Below, one piece after another: positions 41,942 to 50,622 of a stretch of 51,857 bases of DNA; the first letter of the stretch is position 1; each line of letters starts with the position of its first letter. The notes below the pieces were generated by a model that saw only the letters and a program-made list of their open reading frames with translations, had not been told where the DNA came from and made no database searches. Source of the stretch: Actinomycetes bacterium (GTDB lineage Bacteria; Actinomycetota; Acidimicrobiia; Acidimicrobiales; Acidimicrobilacustridaceae). The stretch lies in assembly GCA_029782025.1 (NCBI GenBank), contig JAKOVR010000112.1, positions 1 to 51,857 on the forward strand, in the 5' to 3' direction. Position numbers and translations under genes: made by a program.

Positions 41942-42059
41942 GCGCCCACCTCGATGACACCTTTCGGGCCCGTCGAGGGTCGAAGAGCACTACGGTCCCG
42001 CCCGTCACCGTCGGTGGCCCGGGCCGGTCCGGTTGCTCGGTTCCAACGGAGGATCCCCA

Positions 42060-42983
42060 GTGCCCACCATCTTGAAGTTGCCGGTGGCGACCGATCCCGA
42101 TGCCGGGATCCCCGTGCCCCTCGGTCGCCGCGTCGAGCTCCCGGGTCGCGGCATCACCTTCGTGCGGGAGGTGCCCGGGCCGCCGGGCGCCCCCACCGTG
42201 GTGCTGCTCCACGGGTGGATCGCCAGCGGGGGCATCAACTGGTTCCAGGTCTTCGAGCCGCTGAGCCGGCACTTCCGGATCATCGCTCCCGACCTGCGCG
42301 GCCACGGCCGCGGGTTGCGCTCGAACCGGCGGTTCCGCCTCGCCGACTGCGCCGACGACGTGGCCTGCACGATGGAGGCGCTCGACATCGACGACGCCAT
42401 CGTCGTCGGGTACTCGATGGGCGGCCCGGTGGCCCAGCTGCTGTGGCGGCGGCACCGCAGCAAGGTCGCCGGCCTGGTGCTGGCGGCCACCTCCAACAAC
42501 TTCGTCCCCGGCATGCGGGCCCGTCTGACCTTCACCACGATGATGGCGGCGATGGCCGGCACCAGCCGGGTCGGCCAGCTGGCCTCGATGCTGCCCCGGT
42601 CGATCGCCCAGCAGTTCGCACCCGTGCGGGCGTCCGAGCGGCCCGACACGCTCCAGCGGTGGGCGGCGGCGGAGATGCGGCGCCACGACCTGCGCATGAT
42701 CCTGGAGGCGGGGCAGGCCATCGGCCACTTCCACGCCAAGTGGGTGCACGAGATCGACGTCCCCGCGGCCTGCATCATCACCACCCGCGACCGGGCCGTC
42801 ACACCGGCCCAGCAGGCCAAGATGGCCTTCGCCATCCCCGGCGCGTCGATCTTCCGCGTCGAGGACGGTCACGTGGTGTGCGCGTCGCCGGAGTTCGCGG
42901 CGCCGGTGGTCGACGCCTGCATCGACGTCGCGGTGAAGGCCTACCCGGGGTGGTTCCCCGAGCGGCGTCGCGCCGCCCGCTGA
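42060..42983 (+). CDS. Alpha/beta hydrolase
   Basis: 307 aa with the full alpha/beta-hydrolase catalytic set: oxyanion HGW (51-53), nucleophile S119 (VVGYSMGG), acid D244 (ITTRDRAV) and H271 (EDGHVV). It probably hydrolyses an ester, lactone or thioester in the cytoplasm; there is no signal peptide. GTG 42060 is chosen because GGAGG lies 7 nt upstream; a longer frame from 42033 has no site. A convergent gene ends 12 nt after it with no hairpin between. The substrate is not evident, but esterase cleavage fits a lipid-catabolism region. Confidence 0.92.
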   Translation: MPTILKLPVATDPDAGIPVPLGRRVELPGRGITFVREVPGPPGAPTVVLLHGWIASGGINWFQVFEPLSRHFRIIAPDLRGHGRGLRSNRRFRLADCADDVACTMEALDIDDAIVVGYSMGGPVAQLLWRRHRSKVAGLVLAATSNNFVPGMRARLTFTTMMAAMAGTSRVGQLASMLPRSIAQQFAPVRASERPDTLQRWAAAEMRRHDLRMILEAGQAIGHFHAKWVHEIDVPAACIITTRDRAVTPAQQAKMAFAIPGASIFRVEDGHVVCASPEFAAPVVDACIDVAVKAYPGWFPERRRAAR

Positions 42984-42995
42984 GCCCGATCCGCG

Positions 42996-43577
42996 TCAGC
43001 GTTCGGGCTTGGCGATGGCGAGGTCGAGGAGCCGGCGGGCGCTGAGGTCGTCGCCGATCCACCACTGCTTCACGGCCGGGGCCACGACGATGCCCTCGAT
43101 CACCTCGCCGTAGCGCTCCCAGAGCACCGCCAGCAGGCGCTCGGCCCCCTCGAGGTCCTCCCAGAACGCCGGCTCGCGCCAGAGCTCGGTCGGACCGTTG
43201 CGCACCACGATCATCGGGGCGAGGTCGCAGGCCAGGTCGTGGACGACGTGGAGCAGGTCCGACGCTTCGGCGGGGAGCTCGGGGAGCTGGTCGGGCCGGG
43301 AGGCGACGGGGAGGGCACGCCGGACCTCGCGCTGCTCGACGAGGGCCAGCGCGGCGGCCGCCTCGGCGTTGCCCAGGGCCGCGGCCTCCCGGATGTCGTC
43401 GGCGTCGGGGAAGAGGGCGAACTCGAGGTGGGCGTCGCAGCGCGGACAGGACCGCTCGAGCAGGTCGCCGATCACCATGCCGACGAGGTCGCCGCCGACG
43501 CCCGCCCACGGGCACTCGACGCAGGCGACCGCCTCACCGTCGCCGGTGCGCTCGTACCAGGACACGACCCGAGCCAC
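42996..43577 (-). CDS. Zinc-ribbon protein, function unknown
   Basis: 193 aa. The N-terminal 55 residues hold two CxxC pairs (CVECPWAG and SCPRCDAH), a likely zinc ribbon. The remainder is helical and charged (DLLHVVHDLACDLAPM, WEDLEGAERLLAVLWERYGEVIEG) and lacks known catalytic motifs. It begins at GTG 43577 with TAGGCT exactly 6 nt upstream on its strand and no ribosome binding site, so the transcript should be leaderless. It is on the same strand as the P450 but separated by its own promoter; the P450 stop is 56 bp away. No family is recognised. Confidence 0.75.
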   Translation of the reverse strand: MARVVSWYERTGDGEAVACVECPWAGVGGDLVGMVIGDLLERSCPRCDAHLEFALFPDADDIREAAALGNAEAAAALALVEQREVRRALPVASRPDQLPELPAEASDLLHVVHDLACDLAPMIVVRNGPTELWREPAFWEDLEGAERLLAVLWERYGEVIEGIVVAPAVKQWWIGDDLSARRLLDLAIAKPER

Positions 43578-43583
43578 CGCCGC

Positions 43584-43589
43584 AGCCTA
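43584..43589 (-). promoter_or_regulatory. -10 box of a leaderless promoter
   Basis: TAGGCT on the minus strand ends 6 nt before GTG 43577. Confidence 0.55.
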
Positions 43590-43633
43590 CGGCCCGCCGG
43601 CCCGTCGACCGCCCCTGCGGGCAGGGGGCCGGG

Positions 43634-44878
43634 TCAGACGGGGATGGGGGCGGTGGGGGTGAAGGCCACGGGCATGCGCTTGATCCCACCGATGAAGTTG
43701 GACCGCAGGTACTCGACCTCGCCGTCGAGGTGCATGTCGGGGATCCGCGTGACCAGCTCCTCGAACACGAGGCGCAGCTCGAGCCGCGCCAGGTTGGCGC
43801 CGAGGCAGAAGTGGGGGCCGCCCCCACCGAAGGCGATGTGCTCGTTGGGCCACCGGGACACGTCGAACCGGAACGGGTCGTCGAAGACGTCCTCGTCGCG
43901 GTTGGCCGAGATGTGCCACATGATGACCTTGTCGCCCTCCTTGATCTGCCTGCCCCGAAGCTCGAGGTCGTGGGTGGCGGTGCGGCGGAAGTAGAGGACC
44001 GGGGTGGCCCAGCGCAGGATCTCCTCGACGGCCCGGTCGATGGTGGCCGGCGACGGGTCGGCCACGAGCTTGGCGTACTGGTCGGGGTTGTCCATCAGCG
44101 CCTTCATGCCGTGGGCGGTGGCGTTGCGCGTCGTCTCGTTGCCGGCCACGGTGAGCAGCAGGGCGAACATGTCGAACTCGGCCTCGCTCAGCGTGTCGCC
44201 GTCGATCTCGGCGTTGATCAGCGAGGTGACGATGTCGTTGCCCGGGGTCTGCCGCCGCTCGGCGGCCAGGGCGTTGAAGTACAGGTAGAGCTCGGCCGCC
44301 GCCACCATGCCCTCGTTGCGGTCGCCGCGGAACTCCGGGTCGTCGAACCCGATCAGCCGGTTCGACCAGTCGAAGAGCCTCGACCGTTCCTCCTGGGGGA
44401 CGCCGAGGAGGTCGGCGATGGCCTGCAGCGGCAACTCGGCGGCGATCTCCGGGACGAAGTCGATCTCCCCCCGCTCGCAGATGCCGTTGACGATCGCCCG
44501 GGTCCGGAGGCGGAGGCTCTCGTGGAGCTGGGCGATCATCCGGGGGGTGAACCCCTTGTTGACGAGGAGCCGGTACCGCGTGTGCCGCGGTGGATCCATG
44601 TACAGCATCATGTCCCGCACCCCGTTCCACATCTCCTCATCGAGGTCGGGGATGTTGATCCCGCCGGCGGCGGTGGAGAACGTGGCGTAGTCGCGGTTGA
44701 CCGTCATGAGGTCGGCGTGCTTGGTGATGCACCAGTACCCGGGCCCGTCCGGCTCGTCCTGGAAGTGCACGGGGTCCTCCCGGCGCAGCACCTCGAACAT
44801 GGCGTGGTGGCGCTGGGCCTGGAAGGCGTCGATGTCGTTGAGGTCGACGTCGGCCAGGGTGAGCTGCTCGTCGGGCAT
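43634..44878 (-). CDS. Cytochrome P450 of the CYP124/CYP125/CYP142 clan
   Basis: 414 aa. Haem ligand C358 in FGGGGPHFCLGANLARLE, oxygen-activation motif AGNETTRN (245-252), ExxR E286-R289. The C-terminal RSNFIGGIK and the fold segments are close to CYP124/CYP125/CYP142, the omega-hydroxylases of methyl-branched lipids and of the cholesterol side chain. It would hydroxylate and further oxidise a terminal methyl group to a carboxylic acid, the entry step of side-chain breakdown. ATG 44878 has GAGGGGG upstream. It is divergent from the racemase; a KstR-type operator lies between. Which of the clan members it equals is not decided by sequence. Confidence 0.93.
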   Translation of the reverse strand: MPDEQLTLADVDLNDIDAFQAQRHHAMFEVLRREDPVHFQDEPDGPGYWCITKHADLMTVNRDYATFSTAAGGINIPDLDEEMWNGVRDMMLYMDPPRHTRYRLLVNKGFTPRMIAQLHESLRLRTRAIVNGICERGEIDFVPEIAAELPLQAIADLLGVPQEERSRLFDWSNRLIGFDDPEFRGDRNEGMVAAAELYLYFNALAAERRQTPGNDIVTSLINAEIDGDTLSEAEFDMFALLLTVAGNETTRNATAHGMKALMDNPDQYAKLVADPSPATIDRAVEEILRWATPVLYFRRTATHDLELRGRQIKEGDKVIMWHISANRDEDVFDDPFRFDVSRWPNEHIAFGGGGPHFCLGANLARLELRLVFEELVTRIPDMHLDGEVEYLRSNFIGGIKRMPVAFTPTAPIPV

Positions 44879-44952
44879 GTGGTCCCCCTCGGTGGGCGGC
44901 GTGGGCTGTCCCCTCCCGTCCCGTTCCCGGGGGCGCTCCGCCGGTGGCAAAG

Positions 44953-44966
44953 TAGAACACATTCTA
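44953..44966. promoter_or_regulatory. KstR-type operator between P450 and racemase genes
   Basis: TAGAACACATTCTA is a perfect TAGAA/TTCTA palindrome that matches TNNAACNNGTTNNA except for one base (ATT for GTT). It is centred in the 145-bp divergent gap, and TAGAAT on the minus strand within it could serve as the -10 box of the P450 gene. One bound repressor could control both genes. Confidence 0.65.
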
Positions 44967-45023
44967 CTTCGCCGCGTGCGGGCCGCCAGCCGGCCGGGCG
45001 GCTGCACCCACGGAGGAGACGCG

Positions 45024-46187
45024 ATGCCGGGACCGCTGGAAGGCGTGCGGGTGGTCGAGCTGGCCGGCCTGGCCCCCGGGCCGTTCGGGGCGATGGTGCT
45101 GGCCGACATGGGCGCCGACGTAGTGGTCGTCGACCGGGCCGAGCAGGCCCGCCTCGCCGCGCTGGCCGGCGCCGACCCGGCGTCGGTGAAGGGGTCGGTG
45201 CACTTCCGGGGCCGACGCTCGGTGGCGGTGGACCTGAAGCACCCCGAGGGGGTGGAGATCGTCCGCCGGCTGGCCGACGCCGCCGACGTGTTCATCGAGG
45301 GGTTCCGGCCCGGCGTGGCCGAGCGGCTCGGTGTCGGCCCGGACGTGCTGTGTGCTCGGAACCCCCGCCTGGTCTACGGCCGGGTCACCGGATGGGGCCA
45401 GGACGGCCCCTACCGCCACCGTGCCGGGCACGACATCAACTACATCGCCGTGGCCGGGCCGCTGGCCCACATCGGCCGCGCCGGGCAGGCGCCGGCCGTG
45501 CCCCTGAACCTGCTCGGCGACTTCGCCGGCGGCGGGCTGCTCCTCGCCTTCGGTGTGGTCGCCGCGCTCCTCGCCCGTGAGCGCACCGGCGCCGGGCAGG
45601 TCGTCGACGCCGCCATGGTCGACGGGGCCGCCCTGCTGTCGGCTCCGATGGCCACGGGGTACGCCCTCGGCTACTTCCACCAGGAGCGGGGCACCAACTT
45701 CCTCGACTCGGGCGCGCCCTACTACGACTGCTACTGCTGCGCCGACGGGCGCTGGATCTCGGTCGGCGCCATCGAGCCGAAGTTCTGGGTCAACCTGCTC
45801 GACGGGCTCGGCCTGGCCGGCGACCCGCGCTTCGCCGACCAGAACGACGAGGCGGCCTGGCCGGCGATGAAGGATCGCCTGGCCGAGGTGTTCGCCACCC
45901 GCCCGCTCGAGGCGTGGATGGCGGTGTTCGCCGACGACGACAACTGCGTGGCGCCGGTCCTCCCGTTCGCCGAGGTCCTCGAGGATCCGCACGTGGCCGG
46001 CCGGGGCGTCTACGTGGCGGTCGACGGGGTGCCCCAGCCGGCCCCGGCGCCGCGGTTCTCCGGCACCCCGGCCCGCTTGGATCGGCCGCCGGCGGTTCCC
46101 GGCCAGCACGCCGACGAGGTGCTGGCCGAGATCGGCTACGACCCCGCCGCCGTCGCCGCGCTCCGCGCCACGGGTGCGCTGGCCTGA
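45024..46187 (+). CDS. Alpha-methylacyl-CoA racemase (CaiB/BaiF family)
   Basis: 387 aa, close to the M. tuberculosis racemase MCR as I recall it. Catalytic H136 (AGHDINY), D166 (NLLGDFAGGG) and E251 (VGAIEPKF) have exactly the spacings of MCR H126, D156 and E241. GAPYYDCY and RFSGTPA are further family marks. The enzyme inverts the 2-methyl centre of (2R)- and (2S)-methylacyl-CoA, needed before beta-oxidation of sterol side chains and pristanic-type acids. ATG 45024 has GGAGGAG 5 nt upstream. It is divergent from the P450 and shares the KstR-type operator, which fits a joint pathway. Confidence 0.95.
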   Translation: MPGPLEGVRVVELAGLAPGPFGAMVLADMGADVVVVDRAEQARLAALAGADPASVKGSVHFRGRRSVAVDLKHPEGVEIVRRLADAADVFIEGFRPGVAERLGVGPDVLCARNPRLVYGRVTGWGQDGPYRHRAGHDINYIAVAGPLAHIGRAGQAPAVPLNLLGDFAGGGLLLAFGVVAALLARERTGAGQVVDAAMVDGAALLSAPMATGYALGYFHQERGTNFLDSGAPYYDCYCCADGRWISVGAIEPKFWVNLLDGLGLAGDPRFADQNDEAAWPAMKDRLAEVFATRPLEAWMAVFADDDNCVAPVLPFAEVLEDPHVAGRGVYVAVDGVPQPAPAPRFSGTPARLDRPPAVPGQHADEVLAEIGYDPAAVAALRATGALA

Positions 46188-46205
46188 CCGCCGTGGGCCG
46201 GGGAC

Positions 46206-46220
46206 CTGAAAGGCCGTCAG
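46206..46220. promoter_or_regulatory. TetR-type operator, site 5, with promoter
   Basis: CTGAAAGGCCGTCAG differs from CTGAC-N5-GTCAG by one base. CTGAAA (46206-46211) can act as -35 box with TAGCCT (46230-46235) as -10, 18 nt apart, so the operator covers the -35 region. The importer start codon is 33 nt past the -10. Confidence 0.5.
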
Positions 46221-46267
46221 AGGGTGGGCTAGCCTTCCAGCCGCGCCAACCACCTGGGGGAGCCACG

Positions 46268-47764
46268 TTGCGTCGTACCTTTCACCGCCGGCGAGCCGTC
46301 CTCGCCTTCGCGTCGCTGAGCCTGCTGGCGACCGCCTGCGGCACCCGAGTGCCCGATGCCGACTTCGCCACGGTCGGAGACGGCCTGGGTGGTGGCGGGG
46401 CCAGCAGCGGCGGTGGTGGCGGCGGAGCGGTGGCGTCGGGCGGGGGCGCCTCCGGGAGCGGTGTCGCCTCCGGGTCGGAGGGGAAGTTCGGCACGCTCGA
46501 CATCCCGTGCGGTCCGGGCGACACCTCGTCGTACACGGCCACCGACAAGGGCGTCACGAAGGACACCATCGCCATCACAACGATCTCGGACCCGGCCGCC
46601 GACGGCCCCAAGCCCGGCATCGACCAGGGCGTGTTCGACTCGATGGAAGCGTTCTCGAAGTGGTGCAACGAGCTCGGCGGCATCAACGGCCGCAAGCTCA
46701 AGCTCACGCTCCGTGATGCCGGCATCCTCAAGTACAAGGAGCAGGTGCTGGCCGCCTGCGCCGAGGACTTCGCCTTGGTGGGCGGCATGGGCATCCTCGA
46801 CAACCTCGGGGCCCAGGACCAGGTCGACTGCGGGCTGCCCAACGTGCCCGGGGTCGCCGTGAACCCGGAGCAGACCGGGGCCGACCTCACCTACCAGTCG
46901 CTGCCCAACCTGGCCTGGCGCTACAACGTGGGCCCCACCGACTGGGTCAAGCAGCGCTTCCCCGACTCCATCCAGAAGGCGGCCGCCATCTACACCAACC
47001 TGTCGGTGGCCAAGATCCAGAGCGACCGCCTGGCCGAGGCCTACACCAAGCGTGGCTTCACCTTCGTGAGCCGGCCGGCGGCCGACATCTCCGAGGCCAA
47101 CTGGGGCCCGAAGGTGTCGGACATGAAGAACAAGGGCGTGACCTTCATGAGCCTCACCTCCTCGTTCGAGGAGGTCGTGCCGCTGGCCAAGGCGATGAAG
47201 GCCCAGAACTTCAAGCCCGTGGTCGAGCTCGAGACCAACTACTACAACGACAAGTTCCCCAAGGCGACCGACGGCGAGGCCGACGGGTTCTTCGTCCGGT
47301 CCCACACCTGGCCCCTCGAGGAAGCCGACAAGAACCCGGCGGCCCAGCAGTACGTCGAGATCCTGACCAAGTACAAGAAGGACGCCGTCAAGGAGTTCCT
47401 CGGCGTGCAGGCCTTCTCGTCGGCGCTGCTGTGGGCCACCGCGGTGAAGAAGCTCGGGGCCAACGTCACCCGTGACGGGCTCGAGCGTGAGCTGCAGAAC
47501 ACCCACTACTGGGACGGCGGCGGCCTCCAGGCCCCCTCCGATCCGGGGGCCCGCACCGTCACCGCCTGCTTCGTGATCATGAAGGTGGAGGGTGACCACT
47601 TCGTGCGGGAGTACCCGCTGCCCGACAAGGACGCCGACGTCTACAACAACAAGGTGGCGAAGGGCATGGCCTGCCCCGACAACGCCTTCGTCGAGCTCAC
47701 CGGTGACGGCTCCGGCGTCGACTATCGGAGTCTCGGGGCCAAGAAGGGCGGCACGCCCAAGTGA
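46268..47764 (+). CDS. ABC importer substrate-binding lipoprotein, LivJ/LivK type
   Basis: 498 aa. The signal peptide ends in LLATAC (C24), giving a lipoprotein. A Gly/Ser-rich spacer (about residues 40-72) leads to a periplasmic-binding-protein type I domain: VTKDTIAITTISDP, GINGRKLKLTLRDAG, AEDFALVGGMG and the second lobe KAAAIYTNLS, GVTFMSLTSSFEEVV. It should bind the imported substrate outside the cell. The chosen start is TTG 46268 because GGGGGAG lies 5 nt upstream and the signal peptide begins there. It overlaps the permease start by four bases (GTGA). Such Liv-type systems also import aromatic and other carboxylic acids, so the substrate is open. Confidence 0.9.
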   Translation: MRRTFHRRRAVLAFASLSLLATACGTRVPDADFATVGDGLGGGGASSGGGGGGAVASGGGASGSGVASGSEGKFGTLDIPCGPGDTSSYTATDKGVTKDTIAITTISDPAADGPKPGIDQGVFDSMEAFSKWCNELGGINGRKLKLTLRDAGILKYKEQVLAACAEDFALVGGMGILDNLGAQDQVDCGLPNVPGVAVNPEQTGADLTYQSLPNLAWRYNVGPTDWVKQRFPDSIQKAAAIYTNLSVAKIQSDRLAEAYTKRGFTFVSRPAADISEANWGPKVSDMKNKGVTFMSLTSSFEEVVPLAKAMKAQNFKPVVELETNYYNDKFPKATDGEADGFFVRSHTWPLEEADKNPAAQQYVEILTKYKKDAVKEFLGVQAFSSALLWATAVKKLGANVTRDGLERELQNTHYWDGGGLQAPSDPGARTVTACFVIMKVEGDHFVREYPLPDKDADVYNNKVAKGMACPDNAFVELTGDGSGVDYRSLGAKKGGTPK

Positions 47765-49899
47765 CCGGCCTGGGTGCCGTGATGGCCTCGCTGCCGGCGC
47801 TCCTGGCCGACCAGAGTCGCCTGAGCGAGTTCCTCGGGTTCACCGTTTTCGGGATCGTCCTCGCCGCCATCTACTTCATCGCCGCCAGCGGCTTGGTCGT
47901 CACCTACACCACGTCGGGGATGTTCAACTTCGCCCACGGCGCGGTGGGCATGATCGGCGCCTTCACCTACTGGCAGCTGGTCGTGAGCTGGGGCTGGCCC
48001 GTGGTGCCGTCGCTGCTGATCATCCTGCTGGTGATCGCCCCGTTGCTCGGCGTCTTCATCGAGCGGGTCGTGATGCGGGGGTTGCAGGGGGTCAGCGAGG
48101 TCACCCGCACGGTGGTGTCCATCGCCCTGCTCTTCTCCCTGATCCGGGTGGCCCCGATGATCTGGGGCAGCAAGAACACCTACAAGGTCCCCGCCTTCTT
48201 CGCCGGGAACAGCGTGGAGATCGCCGGGGTCGGCGTCACCTACCACCAGCTCGTCACCATCGCCATCGCCATCGGCGTGGCCGTGTTCCTCCGCTGGCTC
48301 CTCTTCCTCACCCGCCTCGGGGTGGCCATGCGGGCGGTGGTCGACAGCCGGCCGTTGAGCCGGCTCAACGGAGCCCGGCCGGAGCGGACCTCGGCGGCGT
48401 CGTGGGCCCTCGGATCCTCGCTCGCCGCCCTCGCCGGCATCCTCGTGGCCGAGCGCATCGTGTTCGACGTGGTCGCCCTGACCTTCCTCGTCGTCAACGC
48501 CTACGCCGCCGCCGTCGTGGGGCGCCTCACCAGCCTCACCCGCACGTTCGTGGGCGCGGTGGTGCTGGCCCTGGTCCAGAGCTACGGCCAGGGCTACCTG
48601 CAGGAGAACCCGGCGTGGTTGCCCAAGGACCTCGACGTGGTCAACACCGTCAGCACCGCCGTGCCGGTGGTGCTGCTCCTGGTCGTGCTGCTCCTCATCC
48701 CCCAGGCCCGGCTGCGGGCCGCCGGCATCCAGCGCAGCCGGGAAGCCGTCCCCCATCCCAAGATCCGTCTGACCCTCATCGGCGTCGGCTCCCTGGTGGC
48801 CGTGGTCGCGCTGGTGTCGCTCGTCATGGGCGGCGACGACCGCATCACGTGGAGCAAGGGCCTCGCGCTGGCCATCATCATGCTGTCGCTCGTCCCCCTC
48901 ACCGGCTACGGGGGGCAGATCTCGCTGGCCCAGATGAGCTTCGCCGGGTTGGGCGCCTACGCCGTGGCCACCTGGGGCGACGGCAGCCCCGTCGGGTTGC
49001 TCGCCGCGGTCGTGATCGCCGCCGCCGCCGGCGTGCTCGTGGCCCTGCCCGCCCTGCGGCTCTCGGGCATCTACCTGGCCCTGGCCACGCTGGCCTTCGC
49101 CTACTTCGTCGAGAAGGTCGTGTTCCCCCAGCGCCTCCTGTTCCCCACGGCGACCAAGCCGGTGAAGCGCCTCAACCTCTTCGGGCTCTCGCTCGACGAC
49201 GACCGCGCCTACATGGTGTTCCTGGCCGTGGTCTTCGGGCTGCTCACGGTCGGCATCGTCCTGCTCCGGCTCGGGCCCTTCGGCCGGCGGCTGCAGGCCA
49301 TGAAGGACAGCCCCGCCGCCTGCGCCACCCTCGGCCTCAACCTCACCCGCACCAAGCTGCAGGTGTTCGTCCTGTCGTCGGCCATCGCCGGGCTGGGCGG
49401 GGGGCTGTACGCCGGGGTGGGGAAGGCCGCCAACACCATCGACTACTCGGCGCTGCAGAACCTCCCGGTGCTGCTGATGGCCGTCGCCGGCGGCGTGGCC
49501 CTCTGCAGCGGGGCGCTGGTGGGCGGGCTCCTGCTGGCGTCGTTCGGGCTCGGCGCCAAGTCGATCCCGTCGATCGAGGTGCTCGGGGTCGACAGCAAGA
49601 CCTTCTTCACCAACCTCTTCGCCCTCGCTCCCGGCCTCATCGGCATCGCGCTCGGTCGCAACCCCAACGGGATCGTGGCGGGGATGAGCGAATGGGCGCG
49701 GGCCAAGTACGACGCCCGGTTCGGTGCCGGCGCCGACGACGAGGTGGATCTGGACCGGTTGCCGCGGCTGCCGCTCGAGCCGGTGCTCGACGTCGAGCAC
49801 ATGGGGCTCTTCCGGGCCTTCTCGGCCGACGAGGTAGCGGCCATCGACGCTGTGGTCCGGGTCGACGTGGGGAAGGAGATGGCCCATGCCGCTCCTTGA
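47761..49899 (+). CDS. Fused LivH-LivM branched-chain-type permease
   Basis: 712 aa. Residues 20-310 form the LivH half (SGLVVTYTTSGMFNFAHG, RAVVDSRPLSRLNG, VVNAYAAAVVGRLTS), and 365-635 the LivM half (LSLVPLTGYGGQISLAQMSF, LRLSGIYLALATLAFAYF, MKDSPAACATLGLNL). About 14-16 membrane helices are predicted in total. The two halves are usually separate genes; here one chain should form the whole transmembrane channel. The C-terminal 70 residues are an extra cytoplasmic tail (DDEVDLDRLPRLP...). GTG 47761 overlaps the previous stop; its end overlaps the ATPase gene by 14 nt. Confidence 0.93.
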   Translation: MTGLGAVMASLPALLADQSRLSEFLGFTVFGIVLAAIYFIAASGLVVTYTTSGMFNFAHGAVGMIGAFTYWQLVVSWGWPVVPSLLIILLVIAPLLGVFIERVVMRGLQGVSEVTRTVVSIALLFSLIRVAPMIWGSKNTYKVPAFFAGNSVEIAGVGVTYHQLVTIAIAIGVAVFLRWLLFLTRLGVAMRAVVDSRPLSRLNGARPERTSAASWALGSSLAALAGILVAERIVFDVVALTFLVVNAYAAAVVGRLTSLTRTFVGAVVLALVQSYGQGYLQENPAWLPKDLDVVNTVSTAVPVVLLLVVLLLIPQARLRAAGIQRSREAVPHPKIRLTLIGVGSLVAVVALVSLVMGGDDRITWSKGLALAIIMLSLVPLTGYGGQISLAQMSFAGLGAYAVATWGDGSPVGLLAAVVIAAAAGVLVALPALRLSGIYLALATLAFAYFVEKVVFPQRLLFPTATKPVKRLNLFGLSLDDDRAYMVFLAVVFGLLTVGIVLLRLGPFGRRLQAMKDSPAACATLGLNLTRTKLQVFVLSSAIAGLGGGLYAGVGKAANTIDYSALQNLPVLLMAVAGGVALCSGALVGGLLLASFGLGAKSIPSIEVLGVDSKTFFTNLFALAPGLIGIALGRNPNGIVAGMSEWARAKYDARFGAGADDEVDLDRLPRLPLEPVLDVEHMGLFRAFSADEVAAIDAVVRVDVGKEMAHAAP

Positions 49900-50622
49900 C
49901 GCCAAGGAGGTCAGCGTCCGGTTCGGTGGGCACATGGCCCTCCTGGACGTCACCATGTCGGTGGAGCCGGGTCGGATCACCGGGCTGATCGGCCCCAACG
50001 GGGCCGGCAAGACCACCCTGTTCAACGTGATGACGGGCCTCCAGGACCCGGTGCGCGGGCGTGTCCTCATGAACGGCATCGACGTCACCGGGTCCCCGCC
50101 CCACGAACGGTCGCAGCGGGGGATGGCCCGCACCTTCCAGCGCCTCGAACTGTTCGGCTCCCTCACCGCCTACGAGAACCTCCAGGTGGCGGCCGAGATC
50201 AAGCGGATGTGGGGCGGTGGCACCAGCGTGCCGGCCGACGAGCGGGTCGAGAGCGCCATCGAGCTGATCGGGATGCGGCCGTTCGTGCACAAGCGGGCCG
50301 ACGTGCTCACGACCGGCCAGGCCCGCCTGGTGGAGCTGGGCCGGGCCCTCGTCACCCGCCCGAAGGTGCTGCTCCTCGACGAGCCCGCCTCCGGTCTCGA
50401 CGCCGACGAGACGGAGTACTTCGGCACGATCCTGAAGGGCCTGGCCAAGGCCGGCATGGGGATCCTCATCGTCGAGCACGACGTGCCGCTGGTGATGAAG
50501 CTGTGCTCGCAGATCTTCGTGCTCGACTTCGGGCAGATGATCGCCTCGGGACCGCCCGCGGCCATCCAGGGCAACCAGCGCGTGATCGAGGCCTACCTCG
50601 GCGCGCCGGCGGGGAGCGGGGC

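Noticed and set aside
41866..42075. Short frame in the gap before the alpha/beta hydrolase
   Set aside because: No ribosome binding site, Arg-rich biased translation, and it overlaps the promoter and start of the next gene.
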